DNA from: JAABRU01 sp041390465
GTDB taxonomy: Bacteria > Desulfobacterota > Desulfobacteria > Desulfobacterales > Desulfococcaceae
NCBI GenBank assembly: GCA_041390465.1
Contig: JAWKPW010000002.1
Coordinates: forward strand, 71,794-135,793
Direction of reading: 5' to 3'
DNA length: 64,000 bases
Notes under the pieces: generated by a model
Databases searched by the model: none
The model's input: the letters and a program-made list of their open reading frames with translations, nothing else
What the model was told of the DNA's origin: nothing
Part shown: positions 52,250-59,310 of the stretch, piece by piece
How the letters are laid out: every line of letters begins with the position of its first letter
Numbering within the stretch: position 1 is the first letter of the stretch
Translations under genes and position numbers: made by a program

Positions 52250-52280
52250 GATTTGACAACTTTCCAAAAGTTGTCAAATC
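52250..52280. repeat. TTTGACAAC inverted repeat, copy 2
   Basis: GATTTGACAACTTT-CCA-AAAGTTGTCAAATC, perfect 14-bp arms. Related to 30,370-30,400. Confidence 0.85.
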
Positions 52281-52457
52281 TTTCAGATGACCGAACCGGT
52301 ACATTCATTTTCATAAATCACCTGATGCCATCCCTGCTGAAGTCCGGCAGACTGCCGGTTCCCCGTCATTCCTGTGAAAGCAGGAATTCAATTTTTTTCA
52401 ATATGCTGTGGATACCGGCGTTCATCGGTATTGATGATGGTGCGCAAACATCACTTG

Positions 52458-52540
52458 GGTAAATGATTCCGACCAGGTTCCCCGGTTCATTGCAGAAAAA
52501 CCGGATTTTTCATGTGGTAAATGATTCCGACCAGGTTCCC
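52458..52540. repeat. Direct repeat of 24 bp
   Basis: GTAAATGATTCCGACCAGGT continuing TCCC occurs at about 52,459 and 52,517. The spacer contains AAAAACCGGATTTTTC, half of the CCGG palindrome. It may mark a small insertion or a duplicated target. Confidence 0.7.
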
Positions 52541-52895
52541 TGTGTGCAGAAAACCGGAATCCGGAGATTCATAACCCCGTCATTGTTTTCATTGTTGTAT
52601 CCGCAGTACACTGTCTGCATCCTTTGGGTTTACATTCACAGCGTCAGATCCGGCAAGATGACAGGCTGTGATTTTAGAAAATTTCCACTTGTTTTTCAAG
52701 GATTATTCCTTTATTCTCAGGGAAAAAAACAGGAAAAACTGTTGCAGATGGGAGGAAAGTGTATCATGAAATCTTCACAGACCGGGCCGGGAAAGAAAGT
52801 TTCTGTCATACGCTTCCCGGAATTGGAAACAGGGGGAAGACTTCTGCAATCTGCGTTTCTGCGAATCCGCCTTTTTTAAAATTCAGGAGGAAACA

Positions 52896-53633
52896 ATGTC
52901 AAAGACAGTTGTATGGACTGCCATGTTTTGCCTTTTGCTTGCCGGTGCAGCGCTGTCCGATCAGGCTGCGTGGGTGGACAAAAAAGCCGCATACAAAGCC
53001 GGAGAAATGATTGAAACCGGAACAGAACTGCGCCGGTTCTGCGCACCCTGCGGTGATACCGTGTGGACGCCCCTTGTCGCGAAACAGGTGGAGGTGAGAA
53101 ATCCGGAAAAGAATCTTTATGAGATATTTGTCAACGATTCCGGCATTGATCTGGCTTATGTTTATATTTTTCGGGAAGGAAAATGGCGGAATTTGGCCAT
53201 GATGCTGGGACTGGCAGTTTCCGATGTGCCGGAATTTCTGCCTGAGAAACTGCCTTCCCATGCGGAAACAGCGGATACAGGTGAGTCCCACCCCATTGAT
53301 CGGGAAATGTACGCGTGCATGGACAGGGATCCTTCCACCGCCAATATGATCAATTGTATCCATGTGGCAGCGGAAAAATGGGATGGGGAACTTAACCGGG
53401 TTTATCAGGATTTGAGAGAACGTCTGAAACCGGAAGCCCAAAAATCTCTGACAGAGGCCCAGCGGGCCTGGATTGCATACCGTGATCTGGAATTCAAAAA
53501 TATTCAGGGACTTTATGCCGGTTTTGAAGGAACCGTGTATCATCCCATGCGCGCGGAAAGCCGGATGCAGATTACCAAAAACCGGGTCATGGAACTTGTG
53601 TCCTATCTTTCCCTGTTTGAAATGGGGGAATGA
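52896..53633 (+). CDS. Exported protein with LprI (DUF1311) domain
   Basis: A 245-residue protein with a signal peptide (residues 1-21, ending GAALS) behind CAGGAGGAAACA. The N-terminal half has a C-A-P-C pair (RRFCAPCGDTVW) and is unclassified. The C-terminal half matches the lysozyme-inhibitor LprI N-terminal domain: ACMDRDPSTANMINCIHVAA, WDGELNRVYQDLRERL, LTEAQRAWIAYRDLEF. LprI-type proteins can inhibit lysozyme; many members are untested. Followed by the antiporter gene 38 bp later. Confidence 0.75.
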   Translation: MSKTVVWTAMFCLLLAGAALSDQAAWVDKKAAYKAGEMIETGTELRRFCAPCGDTVWTPLVAKQVEVRNPEKNLYEIFVNDSGIDLAYVYIFREGKWRNLAMMLGLAVSDVPEFLPEKLPSHAETADTGESHPIDREMYACMDRDPSTANMINCIHVAAEKWDGELNRVYQDLRERLKPEAQKSLTEAQRAWIAYRDLEFKNIQGLYAGFEGTVYHPMRAESRMQITKNRVMELVSYLSLFEMGE

Positions 53634-53671
53634 GGCATTAAAAGACAGAGGCGCGGCACGACAATGGAAAA

Positions 53672-55378
53672 ATGGAAAATCTGACAACACAGAACATAAT
53701 GGTGATGTTTCTTTCTCTGGGGATTCTGCTCGGTCTGGCCCGAATGATGGGGGAACTGGCACAGCGACTCCACCAGCCTTCTGTGCTGGGAGAACTGCTT
53801 GCGGGCATTCTGCTTGGCCCCACAGTTCTGGGAGCAATTGCCCCTGGATTCAGTGCATTTCTTTTTCCCCCCCATGGCCCCAATGCAATTGCCCTGGATG
53901 CCATATCCACTCTGGCAATTGTACTGTTTCTGATGGTCGCAGGCATAGAGGTGAATTTGTCCACGATCTGGAAGCAGGGAAGCATCGGTCTGAAAATCGG
54001 CATAGCCAGCGTTGTCATTCCTTTTTTCCTGGGTCTTGCCGGAGCCTGGCTGTTTCCCCGGCTTCTGGGGCGGCCGCCGGATACGGATCCCCTGATATTT
54101 TCCCTGTTTCTGGCAATTGCCATTTCCATTTCCGCTTTGCCCGTCATTGCCAAAACCCTGATGGATATGGATATGTACCGCAGTGATCTGGGTATGGTGG
54201 TCATCAGTGCTGCCATTTTCAATGACATTGTCGGCTGGATTGTATTTGCTGTGATTTTGGGACTTATGGGCGAAGCCTCCGGAAGCGGCACGCCAATTGT
54301 GCTGACCATTTTGCTGACACTGGCATTTGCCGCTGCCATGCTCACTGTGGGACGCCAGATGATTCACAGGGTACTGCCTTTTGTGCAGGCATACACCCGA
54401 TGGCCTGCCGGAGAACTGAGCTTTGCGCTGACTTTGGCCATGCTCGGAGCCGCATTTACCGAATGGATTGGAATTCATTCCATTTTCGGGGCATTTCTCG
54501 TGGGTGCTGCCATTGGAGATTCTTCGCATCTGCGCGAGCGCACACGTGTCACCATTGACCATTTTGTCTCTTTTATTTTTGCTCCTGTATTCTTTGCAGG
54601 TATCGGGCTCAGGGTCAATTTTCTGACCCATCTTGATCTTCCCCTTGTGCTGACAGTGACGGGAATTGTCTGTGTGTGCAAACTTGCAGGCGGTACACTG
54701 GGTGCAAGATGGGGAGGCATGTCCGTCCGTGAATCCTGGACTGTGGGATTTGCAATGGTTTCTGTCGGTGCAATGGGAATCATTGTGGGACTGATGGCCC
54801 TGCAGACTGGTATCATCCGTCAGGAACTTTTTGTGGCTTTGGTCATCATGGCCATGACGACCTCCATGATAAGCGGCCCCGGAATGCGGCTTATCCTGCG
54901 AAGCAGCAGAAAATCCCATCTTCCGGATGCCCTGTCTTCAAAACTTTTCCTCCGGGAACTCACTGCCCGATCCCGCCGGGAAGTGATTGCGGAAATGACC
55001 GCAAAGATGTGCCAAACGCTGGAACTGGACATACAGGGGATTGCAAATGCCGTATGGGAACGGGAAGATGCGCTCAGCACCGGCATTGGCAACGGTGTTG
55101 CTCTTCCCCATGCGCGCATCGAGGGACTGCGGGCGCCGACAGTGGGGGTCGGAATTTCTGAGGCAGGAATTGACTTTGACGCGCCGGACGGCAAACCCGC
55201 ATATATCATTTTTCTCATTCTTACCCCTGCCGACAATCCGGAATCCCAGCTTGTCATCACATCTGAAATTGCACGGATATTCCGCAATCCGGGTATGGCA
55301 GAGCAGGTGCTTCGCACAGAGCATTTCACGGATTTTCTGGCATTGATGAAAATCAGCGAAGTCAAAGCGGAAGTCTGA
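53672..55378 (+). CDS. CPA2-type cation:proton antiporter fused to a PTS EIIA-like domain
   Basis: A 568-residue protein. The first 385 residues form a 12-13 helix Kef/CPA2 antiporter: LHQPSVLGELLAGILLGPTV, SALPVIAKTLMDMDMYRSDL and AAIFNDIVGWIVF with the conserved Asp. The last 150 residues resemble the EIIA-fructose/nitrogen domain: EREDALSTGIGNGVALPHAR with the phosphorylatable His near residue 487, then TPADNPESQLVITSEIARIF. Such fusions suggest control of Na/H or K/H exchange by phosphorylation or nitrogen/carbon state. ATG 53,672 is chosen because the nearby ATG at 53,664 hits a stop after six codons. Confidence 0.88.
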   Translation: MENLTTQNIMVMFLSLGILLGLARMMGELAQRLHQPSVLGELLAGILLGPTVLGAIAPGFSAFLFPPHGPNAIALDAISTLAIVLFLMVAGIEVNLSTIWKQGSIGLKIGIASVVIPFFLGLAGAWLFPRLLGRPPDTDPLIFSLFLAIAISISALPVIAKTLMDMDMYRSDLGMVVISAAIFNDIVGWIVFAVILGLMGEASGSGTPIVLTILLTLAFAAAMLTVGRQMIHRVLPFVQAYTRWPAGELSFALTLAMLGAAFTEWIGIHSIFGAFLVGAAIGDSSHLRERTRVTIDHFVSFIFAPVFFAGIGLRVNFLTHLDLPLVLTVTGIVCVCKLAGGTLGARWGGMSVRESWTVGFAMVSVGAMGIIVGLMALQTGIIRQELFVALVIMAMTTSMISGPGMRLILRSSRKSHLPDALSSKLFLRELTARSRREVIAEMTAKMCQTLELDIQGIANAVWEREDALSTGIGNGVALPHARIEGLRAPTVGVGISEAGIDFDAPDGKPAYIIFLILTPADNPESQLVITSEIARIFRNPGMAEQVLRTEHFTDFLALMKISEVKAEV

Positions 55379-55512
55379 ATCTGCCCGCATCTGCATGACC
55401 GCAGTGAATGAAATTCCGGCAGCAGGACATATTTCAGATCCAATGGGGAATTTTTTCAGACCTGATATGGCAGGCGCTTTGATTTCATTGACTGAAAACT
55501 TTTTGTGGCGAT

Positions 55513-55548
55513 TCAAAAAAACGGATTTTTCCGAAAAATCCGGTTGTT
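55513..55548. repeat. CCGG palindromic repeat, last copy
   Basis: AAAAAAACGGATTTTTCCG and AAAAATCCGGTTGTTCTG, with flanking CTGAAAACTTTTT and CTGAAAACC, between the antiporter and dynamin-like genes. Confidence 0.75.
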
Positions 55549-55614
55549 CTGAAAACCCTGTACCTGAAAATTTATGCTGACTTACTTAATATGCTGAGGA
55601 AGTGCAAACACATT

Positions 55615-57838
55615 ATGGACAACAACACCGTTTTTACAGAGGAACTTCTGAAAATCGCTGACAGCACTGCCAATCTGGTTTCCAGTACCCGTGACCTGAC
55701 AGACGCGGGTGATCCGGTTTTTGAAAACTGGCTTTCCGGGTGTGAGAATATCCGGCAGGATATGGCAAAGGGGCTTCTCCGGGTGGCTGTGGTCGGAGCC
55801 ATCAAATCCGGCAAAAGCACCTTTGTCAATTCCCTGTTCAAAGATGATTATCTGAAACGGGGCGCGGGTGTGGTGACATCCATTGTCACACGCATTCGCA
55901 GGGGAGACAGCCTGAAAGCCACGCTGTGGTTCAAATCCTGGCAGGAAGTGAATGCGGAAATGGAAAAATCCCTGCTTTTCTTCCCTTCTCCGGACTGGCG
56001 CACGGATCAGAACGGTTTTGACATCCGCAGGGAAAAAGATCGCAGTGAACTGGCTGCGGCCCTGGATTCCCTGAACAGTGATCTGCTCATCAGCAATGAC
56101 AGCCGCGGCAGTGACAGTGTGGTGCTGGATTCTTACCTGAAAGGATATGAAAAGGTAAAGGATATTGTTGCCGGGGAACCGGTCACCATTGAATACAAGG
56201 ATGAGCTTTTTCCGGAACACAAAAAATTCACCGGAGACGATGCTCTGGCCGTGTGGCTGCGGGATATTGAACTGGAAATCTGTGCGGGAGATATGGATCC
56301 GGATGTTGAAATCGCAGACTGTCAGGAAGTGATTCGCCCAATCCCTGCATCTGGTCATGATTCAGGATTATCTGCTCATCACGCATCTGATTGTCTATGT
56401 CATCAGCGGCCGCACCGGGCTCCGTCAGGCTGACATCCGCTTTCTGTCTGCCATCCGCAAGATGGGCATTATGGAAAACCACCCTGTTTCTGATCAATTT
56501 TGATTTCGGGGAACATGACAGTCTCAAAGATCTGGAACGGGTGACAACAAAAATAAGAGAGGATATTGCCCTGCTCCGGCCTGAACCTGAAGTCTATGTT
56601 TTGTCGGCTCTTTTCAATCTGTTCACAGCAAAGGAAAAAGAACTGCGGGTCAAGATCGTCTGCGCATTGCCCAGTGGAAGGGAGAACTGGCACTTGCGGA
56701 ATATTCCAACAGGGAGAGCAAACGCTTTGAAACAGCCATCCGTCAGAAACTCAGCAAAGAACGCTATGCACTGCTGCTCAAAAGTCATGCGGATCGCCTC
56801 GGAGTGATGCTCTCCGGTCTGGAACACCGGATTTCCTTCAACCGCGACATTCTGAGGCGGGATGTGTCCGGCGTGGGAGAACTGCTGGAAAGCATTCAGA
56901 AACATCAGAACAAAACTGCGGAAATCAAAGGCATGATACGCAGTACACTTGACGGTGCGGTGCGGAAGATTCAGAAAACCATCCGCACGGATACAGACCG
57001 TTTTTTTGATTCCCGTTACGGAATTCCCGCGGATACGGTCAGTTTTCTGGATCAGTACAGTGTCGCGTATCCGGACTATGTGACAGATTTGAAAAAATCC
57101 GGTTTCAATCACGCCATGTACATGATTTTTCAGGAAATCCACCGGGCAGTGGATGTTTTCACCGCAGAGAATGTCAATCCGGAGGTCATCCGTTTCGCAC
57201 GGGAGCTGGAGGCAAAGATACAGGAGCATTTTCTCACCCTGGCGGCACCCTATGATGTCATGGTGCGGGACGCTCTGGCCGAATACAACCGGAATCTGGA
57301 GGCGCTCGGCATTGTTCCCATCCGGGAATCCGCAGAGGAAATGCAGGTTCCGGATATGGAAAGTGCAAAGCAGAAATCCGGCATCCGTTTTGTGCAGGCA
57401 TCCGCGTCTGTGAACTACACTGCCGGTATCCGGGCGGATGCGGTCATGCGTCTGGGATTTTACCGAGTTGTCCGCTTTTTCAAAAAACTGTTCAAAAAAA
57501 CTGTGGTGGAAAATGAGGGGGAGATAATGGCTCTCCGGGGCGGTGTTGCCCGTCTGAAAAAGGAAACCGCGCATTCTCTGCAGTTTTCCTTCAAGGATTA
57601 CCGGGAAAATCTGAAATTCCAGTATTTCTTCAAGCTGGCCGATGCTGTGGCAAAAGAGATGTATGATGCCCTGAGCGCCCGGTTTGACACCTATGCTGCG
57701 GATTTGTCCCGGATCAGTGAAACCGTAAGCCAGAAGCAGACCGACAAAGACCGGAAAGCGGAACTGCTGCTGGAACTGGAAAAGACACGGCAGGGGATAC
57801 ATGAACAGTTGCGGAATCTGAAAGGAAAAATCGGGTAG
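55615..57838 (+). pseudogene. Dynamin-like GTPase with homopolymer frameshifts
   Basis: A large GTPase of about 740 codons: G1 motif VVGAIKSGKST (about residues 60-70), G2 region GVVTSIVTRI, G3 IADCQGSDSP once a G is restored at 56,323, and G4-like LINFDFGEHD. A long helical region (RLGVMLSGLEHRISFNRDI; LLESIQKHQNKTAE) and a basic segment, FYRVVRFFKKLFKK, suggest membrane contact. Four indels between 56,320 and 56,670 split it into 55,615-56,433, 56,391-56,807 and 56,804-57,838; two are one-base losses in G or C runs. Bacterial dynamin-like proteins remodel or protect membranes. It stands alone, without the usual second dynamin gene. ATG 55,615 is preferred to 55,591. Confidence 0.7.
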
Positions 57839-58256
57839 AGGGCTTTTTTGTACTGACAGAATCGGAACTCATCCTCCTTTATCCCCTTCCCTTCAGAGAC
57901 AATGCTGTTGACTTAAGGAGAGAACACTTCAAAGTCCCCCTTTTTTAAAGGGGGATTTTCAGGCGGTTGTATAAAAAAAGCCCCCTGCCCCCCTTTAAAA
58001 AAAGGGAAAAACGCTTTCTTTCAGCCGGGATGGAGATTTTCACAGAATTCGCATCCGAAATTTTGTTGATCATTACAACAGTTCGATATTGTCGGAACTG
58101 TCAGCATGAAAAATCCCATTATCTTGTGGAAGAAGCCTGCGGTTAACCGAGGCTTATAAAAATATATGATCTTCCCGGTGGGCGGATTCAGAGAGAAGAA
58201 CCAATTTTTCAATAATCTTCCAATCGTAACAATATGTTGAAATTATTTATCAATAA
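57839..58256. other. Convergent intergenic region
   Basis: About 420 bp between convergent genes, no credible ORF. A TCCCCCTTT/AAAGGGGGA palindrome (57,935-57,955) is followed by a second, inverted copy (CCCCCTGCCCCCCTTTAAA). Together they form the C-run/G-run repeat seen in many deltaproteobacterial genomes and could terminate both directions. Confidence 0.6.
57935..57955. repeat. TCCCCCTTT palindrome
   Basis: TCCCCCTTT-TTT-AAAGGGGGA, perfect 9-bp arms, just after the dynamin-like gene. Confidence 0.75.
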
Positions 58257-58859
58257 TCATATTGTATTTTTTTTGTACAGTTCCGGGTAGAGTTCCAGTG
58301 CGCATTCCGGGCAGATACTGTGGGTGAATGTCGCATCGGAATGCTCCATAATATAAGCCTCTATCCGTTTCCAATATCCCCGGTCATCCCGGATTTTTTT
58401 ACATGCGGAACAGATGGGCAGCATCCCTTTCAACTGCTTGATTTGATCCATTGCCTTTGTCAGTTCAGTCATCAGTTGCTGACGTTCAATGGCATAGCGC
58501 AGGGTTCTGACAATTGCGGTTGCGGAATGCTCACCTTTAAACAGATAATCCTGAGCACCGTTTCTTACGGTTTCCAGTGCCAGTTCATAGTCTTTGGAAC
58601 CGGTCATGATAACAACCGGTATCTGCGGAAATGCATCATGAAAGCTGTGGAACGTATCAATACCGAAGCTGTCCGGCAAAGACAGGTCAATGACGGCAAC
58701 ATCAACGTGATACTGCATTGCAGCAGATTTTGCTTTATCCATGCGGTCTTCATGCAGTATCTTAAAATGAACCTCTTCCGATGATTCCAGCAGTTCCCGC
58801 AGCAAAAATACATCATCCGGATTATCTTCAACAATCAGAATACTGAACATTTTTTTCAT
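58257..58859 (-). CDS. Response regulator with C-terminal cysteine-rich tail
   Basis: A 200-residue protein: receiver domain (ILIVEDNPDDVFLLRELLE, acceptor in VAVIDLSLPDSFG, MTGSKD), then a helix and a distinctive tail, LKGMLPICSACKKIRDDRGYW with a later ICPECALELYPEL. The two CxxC pairs (CSAC, CPEC) could bind Zn. This receiver-plus-PICSxCKKIRDD architecture is common in Desulfobacterota next to PAS kinases. Its ATG abuts the stop of the upstream regulator by one base. Output mechanism unknown. Confidence 0.88.
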   Translation of the reverse strand: MKKMFSILIVEDNPDDVFLLRELLESSEEVHFKILHEDRMDKAKSAAMQYHVDVAVIDLSLPDSFGIDTFHSFHDAFPQIPVVIMTGSKDYELALETVRNGAQDYLFKGEHSATAIVRTLRYAIERQQLMTELTKAMDQIKQLKGMLPICSACKKIRDDRGYWKRIEAYIMEHSDATFTHSICPECALELYPELYKKNTI

Positions 58860-59308
58860 TAAATTCCTCTTTTGGACGGAAGTTTCACCAACTGCAGCCA
58901 GAAACCTTCAATCTGCCGGATAACCTGTGTAAACTGTCGGAAATCAACCGGTTTCGAGATATAGCAGTTGGCATGAAGTTTATACATCTTCAGGATATCC
59001 TCTTCGTTCTGAGACGTAGTAAGAACAACCACAGGAATATCTGTAAGATCCGGATCGTCCCGGATTTCTTTCAGTACTTCGCGGCCGTCCATAATGGGCA
59101 GGTTCAGATCCAGAAGAATCAGATCCGGCCGGGATTTGTTATGGAATTCTCCTTCCTTGCGCAGAAAACGGAGCGCGGAGATACCATCGGAAACCACATG
59201 GATATCCATCTTTACCTTGGAGTCTTCCAAAGCCGCAAGGGTCAGTTCCACATCATCCTCGCTGTCTTCCACCAGCAAAACCTGGGCCTGTTTCAAATTA
59301 TTTTTCAT
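58859..59308 (-). CDS. Stand-alone response regulator (Rcp1-like)
   Basis: A 149-residue single receiver domain: VLLVEDSEDDVELTLAALED, acceptor in LILLDLNLPIMDGREVLKEI, VVLTTSQNEEDI, YISKPVDFRQF. It resembles the phytochrome-partner Rcp1 class of single-domain regulators. ATG 59,308 (MKNNLKQAQ) is two bases after the kinase stop, with GGGAG upstream inside the kinase gene. It probably serves as phosphate relay between the kinase and the cysteine-tailed regulator. Confidence 0.9.
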   Translation of the reverse strand: MKNNLKQAQVLLVEDSEDDVELTLAALEDSKVKMDIHVVSDGISALRFLRKEGEFHNKSRPDLILLDLNLPIMDGREVLKEIRDDPDLTDIPVVVLTTSQNEEDILKMYKLHANCYISKPVDFRQFTQVIRQIEGFWLQLVKLPSKRGI

Positions 59309-59310
59309 AT

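Larger units (their letters stand above)
52188..52895. other. Repeat-rich intergenic region
   Basis: About 700 bp between divergent apbE and the LprI-domain gene. It holds the TTTGACAAC inverted repeat (52,250-52,280), a REP half-unit (GTCATTCCTGTGAAAGCAGG, 52,366-52,385) and a 24-bp direct repeat (52,458-52,540). A half CCGG palindrome (52,497-52,509) is also present. A nominal 138-codon frame (52,463-52,879) is composed mostly of these repeats and is not credible. Confidence 0.6.

Noticed and set aside
52463..52879. 138-codon plus-strand frame before the LprI-domain gene
   Set aside because: Made of direct repeats and half-palindromes; no ribosome site or homology.
53603..54919. 438-codon minus-strand open frame (rich in His, Gln, Ser)
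   Set aside because: It is antisense to the clear antiporter gene, has an amino-acid composition typical of a shadow frame and no family motif.
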